Source: Methylophaga sp. UBA3192 (lineage in GTDB: Bacteria; Pseudomonadota; Gammaproteobacteria; Nitrosococcales; Methylophagaceae). Taken from it: 64,000 nucleotides of DNA. Shown here piece by piece: positions 49,386 through 59,406 of the stretch. The position numbers and the translations under genes were made by a program. The notes below the pieces were generated by a model that saw nothing but the letters and a program-made list of their open reading frames with translations, was not told the origin of the DNA and did no database searches. The stretch lies in assembly GCA_002363955.1 (NCBI GenBank), contig DEXE01000003.1, forward strand, positions 209,511 to 273,510, given 5' to 3'. Position 1 is the stretch's first letter, and the number at the start of each line of letters is the position of its first letter.

Positions 49386-50138
49386 ATGAAAATCCTCATA
49401 AGTAACGATGACGGCTACATGGCAAAGGGTATCCGGACACTGGCGCGCTCGCTTGCCGGTCTGGGAGAAATCACCGTAGTCGCCCCTGATCGCAACCGAA
49501 GTGGCGCAAGTAACTCGCTTACCCTGGAAAATCCGTTAAGACTGGACCAAATGGAAGACGGTGTATACCGGGTCGAAGGCACGCCTACTGACTGTGTGCA
49601 TTTGGCGATCACCGGTTTACTGGATGATGAGCCGGATATGGTGGTTTCAGGCATCAATGCCGGGGCTAATCTGGGCGATGATGTATTGTATTCCGGCACC
49701 GTAGCGGCCGCGATGGAAGGGCGTTTTCTCGGATTACCTGCCATTGCCATTTCTCTGGCCAGCTCTGAAGGTAAACATTACGAGACCGCTGGCTGGGTGG
49801 CGCAACAGTTGGTTGAAAGACTTAAATCTGTAGCATTACCTGCCGATACTATTCTCAATGTGAATGTGCCTGATTTGCCAATTGAAGAAATTATCGGCTT
49901 TGAAAGTACCCGTCTTGGGCATCGGCACAAAGCCGAACCGGTGATTAAAGAACTGGATCCGCGTGGCAGGCCAATGTATTGGATTGGCCCCGCGGGCGCT
50001 GAAGAAGATGCCGGTCCCGGTACCGATTTTGATGCGATTCGTCGCGGTGCTGTATCCGTCACACCTTTGCAAATCGATCTGACACGCTATGATGCGATTG
50101 ATGGTGTTTCACGGTGGTTGGAAAGCACTTTGCCATGA
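49386..50138 (+). CDS. surE: 5'/3'-nucleotidase SurE
   Basis: Metal-dependent survival nucleotidase and exopolyphosphatase, 250 aa. Metal ligands are Asp8 and Asp9 (SNDDGY), Ser39 region ([10 protein letters not shown]) and Asn in [19 protein letters not shown]. It starts a cluster with pcm, yqaA and nlpD, the usual gammaproteobacterial stationary-phase group. Its stop overlaps the pcm start (ATGA). Confidence 0.96.
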   Translation: MKILISNDDGYMAKGIRTLARSLAGLGEITVVAPDRNRSGASNSLTLENPLRLDQMEDGVYRVEGTPTDCVHLAITGLLDDEPDMVVSGINAGANLGDDVLYSGTVAAAMEGRFLGLPAIAISLASSEGKHYETAGWVAQQLVERLKSVALPADTILNVNVPDLPIEEIIGFESTRLGHRHKAEPVIKELDPRGRPMYWIGPAGAEEDAGPGTDFDAIRRGAVSVTPLQIDLTRYDAIDGVSRWLESTLP

Positions 50139-50797
50139 TCGCCGATCCTCGCGGAATAGGGATGACTTCGCAACGGACACGGGATCGTTTGATCCAGCGT
50201 CTGCAGGAGCGTGGTATCAAAAATCTTCAGTTACTGGCGGTGATGCGGCAGTGTCCACGGCATTTATTTGTCGATGAAGCATTAGCCAGCAGAGCCTATG
50301 AAGATACGGCGTTACCCATTGGTTTAGGCCAGACGATTTCACAACCTTATATTGTCGCCCGCATGACAGAAATTCTGTTGGAGGGTGGTCCCAGAAACAA
50401 GGTATTGGAAGTCGGCACTGGCTCTGGCTATCAGACGGCAGTGCTTTCTGCATTAGTGCCAAGAGTCTTCAGTGTTGAGCGCATTGCGCCATTACTCAAG
50501 CAGGCCAGAGAACGCTTTTATCTGTTAAAGCTTAATAACATTCGCCTCAAACACAGTGATGGCAATTGGGGGTGGCCGGAAAATGGCCCCTATGACGGCA
50601 TTATTGTGACCTGTGGTGCAGAACATATACCGCCTACATTGTTAGAGCAGCTTGCACCCGGTGGACGATTGGTCATCCCTGTTGGAGGCAGCAAAGGACA
50701 GGTCCTGAAAGTGATTGATCGGGTCGGTGGAAAATTTGAAGAAACAGACTGGGATGCAGTCAGTTTTGTCCCATTGTTAAGCGGACAAATTGGATGA
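50135..50797 (+). CDS. pcm: Protein-L-isoaspartate O-methyltransferase
   Basis: SAM-dependent repair enzyme for isoaspartyl residues in damaged proteins, 220 aa. It has the [15 protein letters not shown] signature near residue 62 and motif [15 protein letters not shown]. The ATG at 50135 overlaps the surE stop; a GTG at 50114 would lie inside surE. This is the canonical Pcm, different from the PCMT-like protein at 10367. It overlaps the next gene by 4 bp. Confidence 0.95.
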   Translation: MIADPRGIGMTSQRTRDRLIQRLQERGIKNLQLLAVMRQCPRHLFVDEALASRAYEDTALPIGLGQTISQPYIVARMTEILLEGGPRNKVLEVGTGSGYQTAVLSALVPRVFSVERIAPLLKQARERFYLLKLNNIRLKHSDGNWGWPENGPYDGIIVTCGAEHIPPTLLEQLAPGGRLVIPVGGSKGQVLKVIDRVGGKFEETDWDAVSFVPLLSGQIG

Positions 50798-51369
50798 AAT
50801 TATTTTCAGGACTGTACGCCAAAGTCATGCAATGGGCCAGGCATAAATATGCCACCTATTGGCTGGCATTGGTCAGTTTTTCTGAATCGTCTTTTTTCCT
50901 GATACCGCCAGATGTGATGCTGGCGCCGATGTCATTGGCACGGCCGGACAAAGCCTGGTTTTATGCTGGCTTAACGACAATAGCTTCCGTGTTGGGCGGT
51001 TTGCTGGGATATCTGATTGGCCTGTTCGCTCTGCAAATGGTTGAACCCTGGATCATCCAGTTTGGTTACATTGAAGCCTATGAAACGGCCCAGCAATGGT
51101 TTGCCGATTACGGTTTCTGGGCCATATTTTTAGCCGGATTTACGCCAATCCCGTACAAGATCTTTACCATCGCTGCCGGTGCCGTTGGCATGTTGTTACT
51201 GCCCTTTATTCTGGGGTCTTTAATTGGGCGCGGCATGCGTTTCTTTCTGGTCGCCGGATTAATGAAATGGGGCGGCAAGCCGTTTGAAGAAAAATTACAT
51301 CTGTGGGTTGACCGTCTCGGCTGGTTGACTGTTGGTCTTTTGGTTCTGGCCTATCTGATAGTTATTTGA
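50794..51369 (+). CDS. YqaA/DedA-family membrane protein (VTT domain)
   Basis: A 191-residue inner-membrane protein with about four to five hydrophobic segments and the VTT/SNARE-associated domain ([31 protein letters not shown]). YqaA-type proteins often lie in the surE-pcm-nlpD cluster. Function in lipid or transport homeostasis is proposed for DedA relatives. It overlaps pcm by 4 bp. Confidence 0.88.
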   Translation: MKLFSGLYAKVMQWARHKYATYWLALVSFSESSFFLIPPDVMLAPMSLARPDKAWFYAGLTTIASVLGGLLGYLIGLFALQMVEPWIIQFGYIEAYETAQQWFADYGFWAIFLAGFTPIPYKIFTIAAGAVGMLLLPFILGSLIGRGMRFFLVAGLMKWGGKPFEEKLHLWVDRLGWLTVGLLVLAYLIVI

Positions 51370-51371
51370 AT

Positions 51372-52202
51372 ATGAAACTGTTGCTGATTTCGTTGCTCCT
51401 CTTATTGACTGCCTGTAGCGGTAACTATGCGTTAGCACCGATTGGCAGAGAAGATGGTCGCAACTATCAGCAGCGTCCGGCCCCGGCTCCCGCCCCAAAC
51501 AGCTATACCGTTAAAAAAGGCGATACGCTGTATTCGATCAGTTTCCGTTATGGAATGGATTATCGTGATGTGGCGCGCATTAATGGTATTCGTTCACCCT
51601 ATACGATTTATGTCGGTCAACAGATCAAATTCAAGGGTGCGCCAATCACGACCACAGCGACACGTCCAGCGCCTGCTAAACCGGCCCCCAGTAAGCCTTC
51701 GTCACCTTCGGTCACACGACCTTCAACACCTTCTCAACCGTCAAGACCCACTACGGCTACACAAACGCCAAAAGCAACACCCTCAACACCTGCCCCATCA
51801 TCTTCACCCGCAGTGACCTCAAGCAATGAAAGCCTTGTCTGGCGCTGGCCAACAGAAGGGCGCGTTGTGTCGACTTTTTCGGAATCTGCGGCTGGCCGTA
51901 AAGGTGTCAATATTATCGGAAAACCCGGTCAGCCTATTGTCGCGGCGGCAGATGGCAAGGTGGTATATAGTGGTAATGGTTTACCGCGTTACGGTAATCT
52001 GCTGATCATTAAACATAATGACACTTATTTAAGTGCCTATGCCCACAATGACACGTTACTGGTGAAAGAAGGGGACTCAGTGAAAAGCGGTCAACGCATC
52101 GCCACGCTTGGCCGTTCCGGTACTCAGGTCGAGCAATTACATTTTGAAATCCGCCGTAACGGCAAACCGGTCGATCCCTTACGTTTTCTGCCTAAACAAT
52201 AA
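51372..52202 (+). CDS. nlpD: NlpD-like lipoprotein with LysM and degenerate M23 domain
   Basis: Outer-membrane lipoprotein (lipobox LLTAC, Cys near residue 15) with a LysM peptidoglycan-binding domain (about residues 44-90, [14 protein letters not shown]), a Pro/Ser/Thr-rich linker (about 98-155) and a C-terminal M23 fold. The first zinc motif reads RKGVNI rather than HxGxD, so the protease is probably inactive and instead activates an amidase, as NlpD does. 276 aa. ATG at 51372 is preferred to TTG at 51366. In many gammaproteobacteria rpoS follows; here prfB does. Confidence 0.9.
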   Translation: MKLLLISLLLLLTACSGNYALAPIGREDGRNYQQRPAPAPAPNSYTVKKGDTLYSISFRYGMDYRDVARINGIRSPYTIYVGQQIKFKGAPITTTATRPAPAKPAPSKPSSPSVTRPSTPSQPSRPTTATQTPKATPSTPAPSSSPAVTSSNESLVWRWPTEGRVVSTFSESAAGRKGVNIIGKPGQPIVAAADGKVVYSGNGLPRYGNLLIIKHNDTYLSAYAHNDTLLVKEGDSVKSGQRIATLGRSGTQVEQLHFEIRRNGKPVDPLRFLPKQ

Positions 52203-52272
52203 GCGGCATTATCCGTTACAATAACGGGTTTGCTGCGGCAACATTATCAATCAATTTCAATGAGGTACTAGC

Positions 52273-53368
52273 GTGGAACTCGGCGCGACGATGCAACGAA
52301 TTAAAACTCTCCGCGATCGCAGTGACGATCTCAGGGGGTATCTTTGACTTCGATACCAAAGCAGAACGCTTAGTCGAAGTTACCCGTGAGCTGGAAGATC
52401 CCAATGTCTGGAATGATCCTGACAATGCCCAGAAACTGGGGCAGGAACGCTCAAGCCTCGAGCGCATTGTCAAAACGCTGTCTTCACACAGTGAAGTGCT
52501 TGATGACGCCAAAGACTTGCTCGAACTCGCTGTAGAAGAAAACGACGAAGACACCTTCAATGCAGTGAATGCCGATTTGGATGCATTGGAAAAAGGTCTG
52601 GAAAAACTCGAATTTCAGCGCATGTTCTCCGGCAAGCTGGATCACAATAGCGCTTATCTGGATATTCAATCCGGTTCGGGCGGTACTGAAGCACAGGATT
52701 GGGCCAATATCATCTTGCGTATGTATCTGCGTTGGGGCGAAGCCCAGGGTTACAAAGTCACGCTGATGGAAGTCTCCGAAGGTGAGGTGGCCGGTATCAA
52801 GAGTGCTACGGTTCGCTTTGAGGGCGAATACGCCTTTGGCATGTTGCGTACCGAAACCGGTGTACACCGTCTGGTGCGTAAATCACCGTTTGATTCCGGT
52901 GCCCGTCGTCATACTTCATTTGCCTCGGTGTTTGTGTATCCAGAAGTCGATGACACCATTGAAATCGACATTAACCCCTCTGATTTACGTATTGATACCT
53001 ACCGCTCAAGCGGTGCCGGTGGTCAGCACGTTAACACCACCGACTCAGCGGTGCGTATTACTCACGTACCGACCAACACTGTGGTGCAATGTCAGATGGA
53101 ACGCTCACAGCATAAAAACCGTGACCAGGCGATGAGCCAGTTACGCGCCAAACTCTATGAGCTGGAATTACAAAAGCAAAACGAAGTCAAACAGGCCGCC
53201 GAAGAATCCAAATCGGATATCGGCTGGGGCAGTCAAATCCGCTCCTATGTACTCGATCAATCACGCATCAAAGATTTACGTACCGGTGTCGAAACCGGAA
53301 ACACGCAGGCGGTTCTGGATGGCGATCTGGATCAATTCATTGAAGCCTCACTCAAATCAGGTTTATAA
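52273..53368 (+). CDS. prfB: Peptide chain release factor 2 with +1 programmed frameshift
   Basis: Terminates translation at UGA and UAA. The first 24 codons run from GTG at 52273 to an in-frame TGA at 52345; translation continues in the +1 frame (GAC at 52346) to give the usual [13 protein letters not shown] join. The frameshift site is the classical one: AGGGGG (52333-52338) 3 nt before CTT TGA C. The full product is about 364 aa. SPF in VRKSPFDSG is the RF2 codon-recognition motif and GAGGQHVN has the peptidyl-hydrolysis GGQ. This also explains why no continuous frame covers the gene. Confidence 0.97.
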
Positions 53369-53379
53369 GCGAATCCAAC

Positions 53380-54873
53380 ATGACCCAAGAAACAGAATTT
53401 GACGAAAACCGACTGATTGCCCAACGTCGTGAAAAACTGGCCACCATTCGTGAGCAAGGCAATGCCTTCCCCAATGACTTCCGTCGCAATGTGATGAACG
53501 GCGAGTTGCAAACCGAATATGCCGAATGGGATGGCGATCAACTCAAAGCCACACCACGCCGCGTCGCCATTGCGGGTCGCATGATGACCAAACGGGTTAT
53601 GGGTAAAGCCAGCTTTGCCACCGTGCGTGATATGTCCGGTGATATCCAGCTTTATGTCGCGCGTGATGAATTACCGGAAGGCGTCTATCCACAATTTAAA
53701 ACCTGGGATAACGGCGACATTATTGCTGCCGAAGGTACCTTGTTCCGCACCCAAAAGGGCGAATTGTCGGTACATGTTGAAACCATCAAATTACTGACCA
53801 AATCACTGCGTCCATTACCGGAAAAATTCCACGGCCTGTCCGATATGGAAACCCGTTATCGCCAGCGTTACGTTGATCTGATCATGAACGAAGCCAGCCG
53901 CGAAACCTTCCGTATTCGCACCAAAGTGATTGATGGCGTGCGTCGTTACCTGATGGATAAAGACTACCTCGAAGTCGAAACACCAATGATGCAAGCCATT
54001 CCCGGCGGTGCCACAGCCAGACCATTCACCACTTATCACAATGCGTTAGATATGGATCTGTTTCTGCGTATCGCACCGGAACTGTATCTGAAACGACTGA
54101 TTGTCGGTGGCTTTGAACGGGTATTTGAAATCAACCGTAATTTCCGTAACGAAGGTCTGTCTACCCGCCATAATCCAGAATTCACCATGGTAGAGTTTTA
54201 TCAGGCCTATGCCGATTTTAATGATCTGATGGATCTCACCGAAGATATGCTGCGTACTGTGACCCAAAATGTACTCGGCAGCAGCCAGGTGCATTATCAA
54301 GGACTGGATATTGATTTTGCCAAGCCATTTGATCGTATGACCGTCAAAGATTCTATCCTGCATTTCAACCCGGATCTGAAAGCCGAACAACTCGACAGCA
54401 TTGAAGCCGCCAGAGAAGTCGCCCAAGTTTTGGGCATTCCACTGAAAGACAGCTACGGTCTGGGTAAAGTGCAAATCGAAATCTTTGAAAAAACCGTCGA
54501 GCATCAGCTGATGCAACCGACCTTTATCACCGCTTACCCAACCGAAGTCTCCCCATTGGCAAGACGCAGTGATAACGATCCGTTTGTTACCGACCGCTTT
54601 GAATTCTTCGTCGGTGGCCGTGAAATAGCCAACGGCTTCTCGGAATTAAATGACGCCGAAGACCAGGCCGAACGATTCAAAGCCCAAGTCGCCGAAAAAG
54701 ATGCCGGTGATATCGAAGCCATGCATTACGATGCCGACTATATCCGTGCCCTTGAATACGGTATGCCACCAACAGCCGGTGAGGGGATTGGTATTGATCG
54801 GTTGGTGATGTTGTTGACAGACTCACCCTCAATTCGAGACGTATTGCTGTTTCCGCATATGCGGCCGGAATGA
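53380..54873 (+). CDS. lysS: Lysyl-tRNA synthetase (class II)
   Basis: Charges tRNA-Lys. 497 aa, the normal length. The anticodon-binding OB fold is in the N-terminal 150 residues ([19 protein letters not shown]); class II motifs are motif 1 ([11 protein letters not shown]), motif 2 ([20 protein letters not shown]) and motif 3 ([12 protein letters not shown]). It follows prfB by 11 bp, an arrangement common in gammaproteobacteria. Confidence 0.97.
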   Translation: MTQETEFDENRLIAQRREKLATIREQGNAFPNDFRRNVMNGELQTEYAEWDGDQLKATPRRVAIAGRMMTKRVMGKASFATVRDMSGDIQLYVARDELPEGVYPQFKTWDNGDIIAAEGTLFRTQKGELSVHVETIKLLTKSLRPLPEKFHGLSDMETRYRQRYVDLIMNEASRETFRIRTKVIDGVRRYLMDKDYLEVETPMMQAIPGGATARPFTTYHNALDMDLFLRIAPELYLKRLIVGGFERVFEINRNFRNEGLSTRHNPEFTMVEFYQAYADFNDLMDLTEDMLRTVTQNVLGSSQVHYQGLDIDFAKPFDRMTVKDSILHFNPDLKAEQLDSIEAAREVAQVLGIPLKDSYGLGKVQIEIFEKTVEHQLMQPTFITAYPTEVSPLARRSDNDPFVTDRFEFFVGGREIANGFSELNDAEDQAERFKAQVAEKDAGDIEAMHYDADYIRALEYGMPPTAGEGIGIDRLVMLLTDSPSIRDVLLFPHMRPE

Positions 54874-54897
54874 AAATAAGTTACATTTTAAAATGAA

Positions 54898-54921
54898 CTG
54901 ACGGGCGCGAATGCCCGTCAG
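54898..54921 (+). terminator. Hairpin after lysS (weak terminator)
   Basis: CTGACGGGC, loop GCGAAT, GCCCGTCAG forms a 9-bp stem, but no T-run follows. It may stabilise the 3' end or act as a factor-dependent terminator. Confidence 0.5.
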
Positions 54922-55051
54922 GCTTGTAACTCAAGCAAAATCCGTCTATTGTCCTTCTTTATGATCTTGAGAAGCTGGTCGTTCTAAGTATCAGAATGAT
55001 ATTAAGTTTTTTGGGCTCTAGTGAGTTTTTACTCGTAGATAAGGAGGTCCA

Positions 55052-56923
55052 ATGAAGCTTCAGCAAGTTCTCTCATCAATCAACCAGATTGAAAAATCCA
55101 AGTTTATTACCTGCCTAGATAAGCTCTGCACATCGGCAGAGAAATCAAATAAATCTATCTCTGAAACATTAAAGAAAGTTAATAAACATATCAAAGAAGC
55201 ATCTGGTGTTGAAATAACTCATCTATTTAATGCTGTTTCACCTGACTATAAGTCTTCGATTCAATCACAGCTGGCAATGGCTGGAGCCTCAACGGGATTA
55301 TTAATAAATATATTAACCAGAGATGGGAATGCTGTTGCACGGACTTCATGGATCGAACAGTTATATTCAAAAGAACAGGAACGTTTAGACAAATTATCCC
55401 AAGAATTAATAAACGAAATCGAAAAGACCGACCAAGAAAATTATGATCATGCTCATCGATTAAGTATTTTTCGAAATTGTATTGAGGTCGCATACAAAAA
55501 CGATTTACAAATTAATCGACAAGCAAATATTTCAGATGATGAACGAAGTATTCTAAATACTTTGGCACATGAATTAAAAATTTCTCAGGATGAAGCTGCT
55601 GCGATAGAACATCTTTCCGATCCCATTAAAGCCGGTAAAGAGACTGTTGAAGCATGCCTTCAGACTCTTCGAGAAATGGGCATAATTTTTATTAATCGAC
55701 GGACTTCAGAAGTTCTAATTCCTGATGAAATCATTCTTGTATTGAATGAAATACAGAATAAAGAATTAGCAGATAAATACTTATTACGTATTTTCCGGTG
55801 TTTATCAGATGCAGAGTTATCTAACATCTTGAAAAGTTACGACAAGCGTATTCGTGGGATAACAAGGGCAGAGAAAATCAATACGATTTTACATGCCGGA
55901 ATTAATATCAGAGATATTCTCTCAGATGATTTATTCGACAAAGACGAAAATCAAAATCAGCGTAAAGAACGACTTAAAGAATTAATTAATGAGCTTGATA
56001 TCCCAGCTGAAAGACTAGGGACTACACTGGATGAACGAATTAATATTATTATTGAAAGTTTAAGATCGGCTACAGAAAGAGAATTTGATGCTATCAGTGC
56101 CACGAGTTATAAAGAATTATTCGAAGCATTAGAAAGTAATTTTAATAGTTTAAATAATGAGTCTAACGAAACATTTATTGAACGCCTCAGACGAGAGTTT
56201 GAACTGGAAGACAATGAAGAGCTTGATACAGAAAGATTACGCGCTCTTTCAATTACTCCTCATGATATTCTTTACCTCCTTTCCAATGAAGAAATAAAAA
56301 ACCTCAGAGACAGCATGAAGCTGTCCAAGAAAGGTAATCCACGTGTTGTTATTCTGGAAGCTTTCGCCAGTGCAAATGATAAATTAATTGAAAACTTTGG
56401 TTTGCTTTCACGCCGTGATTTAGCTGGCTTAAGAGCGGCTGGGGTTGAAATTAATGAGTCCGAACTCGGCAGCAAATTTGAGGAAACCATAAAAGCAATA
56501 TTGGAAAGTCTTGAGCTTAATGTTAACGAAGAGCTAAGAAAATCTTTAAATACGGCCAAAGATAAAGCCGATATTTTGATTTCACTCAGCGAAGATGACG
56601 TAATTGTTGGTGAAGCAAAATCATTTAAAAATGGTGATTATGCAAAGTATTCCACTACTTCACGACAGGTGAAAGCTTATGCTAATCGTTGTGAGAGCCA
56701 AGGAAAACGAGTTGCACAAGTATTGATCATTGCTCCAGCTTTTTCAGCTGACTTTATTGAGTCCGCTGCAATGGATACAGATATCAATATCTCACTATTA
56801 ACAGCGGATGGTCTGAAATTAATTTACGACACCTATAAAACGAAGCGGAAACCTAATTTTTCAGCAAAGTTACTTACGAAAGGTGGTTTGTTGAAAGCTG
56901 AATTGATTGCAAAGAACTTATGA
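55052..56923 (+). CDS. Large AT-rich protein with C-terminal PD-(D/E)XK nuclease-like domain
   Basis: I recognise no named family. The 623-residue protein is rich in charged helices. The C-terminal part (about residues 470-600) fits a PD-(D/E)XK nuclease: Glu477/Glu478 in a helix, Asp507 (KADILISL), and Glu521-x-Lys523 (VIVGEAKSF), followed by beta-strand/helix elements (RVAQVLIIAPAF). Between about 250 and 450 two segments resemble each other (LSDAELSNILKSYD and LSNEEIKNLRDSMK), suggesting repeated helical or SAP-like units; around 160-225 a winged-helix-like section is possible. A good RBS (AAGGAGG) precedes the ATG. Codon use is clearly more AT-rich than its neighbours, so it was probably acquired. 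A role in defence or DNA processing is inference. Confidence 0.6.
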   Translation: MKLQQVLSSINQIEKSKFITCLDKLCTSAEKSNKSISETLKKVNKHIKEASGVEITHLFNAVSPDYKSSIQSQLAMAGASTGLLINILTRDGNAVARTSWIEQLYSKEQERLDKLSQELINEIEKTDQENYDHAHRLSIFRNCIEVAYKNDLQINRQANISDDERSILNTLAHELKISQDEAAAIEHLSDPIKAGKETVEACLQTLREMGIIFINRRTSEVLIPDEIILVLNEIQNKELADKYLLRIFRCLSDAELSNILKSYDKRIRGITRAEKINTILHAGINIRDILSDDLFDKDENQNQRKERLKELINELDIPAERLGTTLDERINIIIESLRSATEREFDAISATSYKELFEALESNFNSLNNESNETFIERLRREFELEDNEELDTERLRALSITPHDILYLLSNEEIKNLRDSMKLSKKGNPRVVILEAFASANDKLIENFGLLSRRDLAGLRAAGVEINESELGSKFEETIKAILESLELNVNEELRKSLNTAKDKADILISLSEDDVIVGEAKSFKNGDYAKYSTTSRQVKAYANRCESQGKRVAQVLIIAPAFSADFIESAAMDTDINISLLTADGLKLIYDTYKTKRKPNFSAKLLTKGGLLKAELIAKNL

Positions 56924-57001
56924 ATGTCGAGTTTGTTGCCCCTTGATTGTAATTAGTACATTCGGCGTAGTTTTCATGCCTTTAGACGCAGTGTTGTCCG
57001 C

Positions 57002-57058
57002 GGTTAACAAGACCATCCAGCGACACCGAAACGCGACGCGGCTGATGGTTAACATTAG
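57002..57058 (+). other. Possible degenerate attC-like site
   Basis: Between the nuclease-like gene and the DUF4145 gene lies GGTTAACAAG...CCATCCAGC...GCTGATGG TTAACATTAGG. CCATC-C-AGC pairs with GCTGATGG with one bulged base, flanked by TTAAC boxes, as in integron attC sites. The R boxes do not match the consensus well and no integrase is seen. Low confidence. Confidence 0.25.
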
Positions 57059-57079
57059 GGATTATAGGAACCAAAACTC

Positions 57080-57736
57080 ATGAAATGCCCTCACTGTCTT
57101 ACTGAATATCATGACGAGCCGAGCACAATTCCGCTAGGAAATGACGCGGATGGTCAATGGGCGATAATCCGCTATTTGTGTCCCGCCTGTAAGAAGATTG
57201 TTGCTCTAATGGCTAATGGTACAGTTAATGGTTCAGGAAAAGGGATGCACATACACAATATCAAAACAAGCTATCTCGCAAGACCAAAATCAGCAAGCCG
57301 TCCGCCACCACCAAAAGAAGTGCCCAAGGAGTTTTCTGAAGATTATATTGAGGCAAGCATGGTGCTTGCAGATAGTGCTAAGGCAAGTGCTGCCCTAAGT
57401 CGCCGATGTTTACAGCATTTGCTTCGAGAAAAGGCTAGCGTAAAGCATGGAAATCTTGCTAATGAAATTCAGGAAGCAATAGATAGCGGCCAATTACCAT
57501 CATTTATCTGCGGTGCTATTGATGCTGTGCGTAATATTGGTAACTTTGCTGCTCATCCAATAAAAAGTCAATCAAGTGGCGAGGTTGTACCCGTAGAGCA
57601 AGGAGAGGCTGAGTGGAATCTTGATGTATTGGATTCATTATTTGATTTTTACTTTGTTCAGCCAGAACAAATAAAAAAACGCAGAGATGCTTTAAATATA
57701 AAGCTATCCGAAGCTGGAAAACCGAACATGAAATAG
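57080..57736 (+). CDS. DUF4145 domain protein with N-terminal zinc ribbon
   Basis: A 218-residue protein. The N-terminus has a zinc-ribbon pattern (Cys3, Cys6, Cys34, Cys37: KCPHC and LCPACKK). The C-terminal two-thirds match DUF4145 (SAALSRRCLQHLLREK, then AIDAVRNIGNFAAHP). DUF4145 domains often sit at the ends of restriction or abortive-infection proteins, and stand-alone copies occur in variable regions. The function is unknown. The gene is separate from the upstream nuclease-like gene by 156 bp. Confidence 0.85.
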   Translation: MKCPHCLTEYHDEPSTIPLGNDADGQWAIIRYLCPACKKIVALMANGTVNGSGKGMHIHNIKTSYLARPKSASRPPPPKEVPKEFSEDYIEASMVLADSAKASAALSRRCLQHLLREKASVKHGNLANEIQEAIDSGQLPSFICGAIDAVRNIGNFAAHPIKSQSSGEVVPVEQGEAEWNLDVLDSLFDFYFVQPEQIKKRRDALNIKLSEAGKPNMK

Positions 57737-57909
57737 CAATCAATGGGGTAAGAGTGTTTGATTTTACTCTAAGCCACTATTTCTGAAGCCGATGAAGAGT
57801 CGTTATGTGAGATCTTTTAACGCCAGCCGAAAACGCTCAGGCACTATTTAGTACGGGCGTTTATTTACGATCGTGTCATGCTAACCTTGAATTAGATAAT
57901 ATTGTTGCA

Positions 57910-58125
57910 ATGAATCGAATAAACCCAGCTAAGCTACATAACAGTAAGTGGACCGCGGTGAATCCGATAAATCGAGAAAAGCATTTCCTGGTATCAGACA
58001 TCGAGTTTGACGAAGATGGATCAGTTATCTCATGCAAATTGGAAGCGATTATTTCTAAGAAGCGTTATTCAATCGACTGGACGGAATTAAGAAACCAAGA
58101 CAAATGGATTCAGGGTTGGAAATAG
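57910..58125 (+). CDS. Small tryptophan-rich protein (TIGR02450 family)
   Basis: A 71-residue protein with the family pattern: RINPAKLHNSKWTAVNP near the start, EKHFLVSDIEFDEDG in the middle, and YSIDWTELRNQDKWIQGW at the end. It has three conserved Trp residues. The family is widespread in marine gammaproteobacteria and cyanobacteria and has no known function. Start at an ATG at 57910. Confidence 0.88.
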   Translation: MNRINPAKLHNSKWTAVNPINREKHFLVSDIEFDEDGSVISCKLEAIISKKRYSIDWTELRNQDKWIQGWK

Positions 58126-58201
58126 CTATTGGCAGTGAATCAAAAGTGGCAGACTCCGCACCTTTTAATTATTTTTCTACGTTTGTGGGGGAGTATTAGG
58201 G

Positions 58202-58540
58202 ATGAAAGCCAGTGAGAGTGGTTCTAACGCTGATTACTCAGAAGAAGCCTTCACATTTGAACAAGTTGGCGAGTTAGCCGGTGACGTTTTACTTGAATTT
58301 GGCGCGCCCTGGTGTGGTCACTGTCAGGCGGCAAGTTCGGCGATAAACGAAGTCGTCACTGAGCATTCTGGACTGCGTCATATTAAAATCTATGACGGAA
58401 AGGGCAAACGACTGGGACGTGCGTTCAAGGTAAAGCTTTGGCCGACGTTGATACTGTTGCACGATGGGGATGAAGTGGGTCGACTAGTGAGGCCATTACG
58501 TGCTGATGAGGTCCGCCAACTCATGTTGAAGCTCAACTAA
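58202..58540 (+). CDS. Thioredoxin-family protein
   Basis: A 112-residue thioredoxin-fold protein with active-site Cys38 and Cys41 in APWCGHCQAA and the cis-Pro region LWPTLILL. No signal peptide is seen, so it probably acts as a cytosolic disulfide reductase. The CGHC motif is closer to disulfide isomerase types than to the CGPC of thioredoxin 1. It converges with the ligase gene. Confidence 0.88.
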   Translation: MKASESGSNADYSEEAFTFEQVGELAGDVLLEFGAPWCGHCQAASSAINEVVTEHSGLRHIKIYDGKGKRLGRAFKVKLWPTLILLHDGDEVGRLVRPLRADEVRQLMLKLN

Positions 58541-58560
58541 AAACGGTAACTTAATTCTGA

Positions 58561-59406
58561 TTACTCCCTGATGCGTATAAAGCTGGCAAAACGGGGCACG
58601 CCATTTTTTGTGAAACCATGATATTTATAAGTGATAATACTGCCGATAGGCGGCGGGTTCGCGCGATCGGCGTCAGTGAACCCAGTGCCTATCGAAAACT
58701 CAATACCTTGTTGATTCTTTACTCGCAGCGCCCCAAGCATACCAGTGTATTTGCCCTGACCGGGTAACTGCGCAATCACTTCAGCTTCGTCATCAAAGTA
58801 AGGTTTTAACTTCAATAAAGCATCACTTCTGTTGGAGCGGTGCGGCGCTGATGCTAAATGCAACATCAGACCTTCCGCACCATTTTCAACCAGCGTTTGC
58901 AGGTGTTCACTTAACGCATGGTTGGAGTTAAAACGTTGCTGTTTGACGGCCTGAATATGGTCAGCATTTATCTCTTCGATCAGGCGTGAGTAATTGTTAT
59001 AACGCTGCTCAAAAGGAAGCTCTGCGTCGGGCATATCAAACACCATATAGTTGACTTCACGCCAAAGGCCATCGTCCGGCGTTTGGGTTCGTACAATACC
59101 GCTTAACCTGTCGAAATCCTGCCGTCTTGTCCATAGCTCACCATCAAGCCAAACCTCAGGAAGGGGAGCCGTAAACCATTCAGGCGCTGATATGGGGTTG
59201 CCTTGCCTGGTGAGCAGTAGTTCGCCTGTCCAGATGGCACGCACACCATCGTATTTTTCACTGACCAAATAGTTGCTGATGTCACCGACATTATCCTGGT
59301 CATACACGTTTGCCAGTTGGACCTGTGGTAGTGTCTCTGCTCCAACGGCGAAAACTTGAACGGTGAAATAGCAAACCGCTAAAAATAAAAGAATAGGTTT
59401 TGACAT
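58561..59406 (-). CDS. ATP-dependent DNA ligase with signal peptide (LigE type)
   Basis: A minimal ATP-dependent DNA ligase of 281 aa. The adenylated lysine is Lys51 in motif I (SEKYDGVRAIW); motifs III to V appear as WLDGELWT, EGLMLHL and LLKLKPYFD, followed by an OB-fold part. The first 23 residues form a signal peptide (about MSKPILLFLA...GAE), so it should work in the periplasm. LigE proteins are found in gram-negative bacteria and are linked to competence. It is a second ligase besides the usual NAD-dependent one, which is not in the window. Confidence 0.88.
   Translation of the reverse strand: MSKPILLFLAVCYFTVQVFAVGAETLPQVQLANVYDQDNVGDISNYLVSEKYDGVRAIWTGELLLTRQGNPISAPEWFTAPLPEVWLDGELWTRRQDFDRLSGIVRTQTPDDGLWREVNYMVFDMPDAELPFEQRYNNYSRLIEEINADHIQAVKQQRFNSNHALSEHLQTLVENGAEGLMLHLASAPHRSNRSDALLKLKPYFDDEAEVIAQLPGQGKYTGMLGALRVKNQQGIEFSIGTGFTDADRANPPPIGSIITYKYHGFTKNGVPRFASFIRIRE

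Noticed and set aside
52484..52867. Long minus-strand frames within prfB and lysS
   Set aside because: They mirror the strongly coding plus strand and have no recognisable domains.
54899..54920. tRNA or other structured RNA after lysS
   Set aside because: Only one simple hairpin is seen; no cloverleaf could be built.
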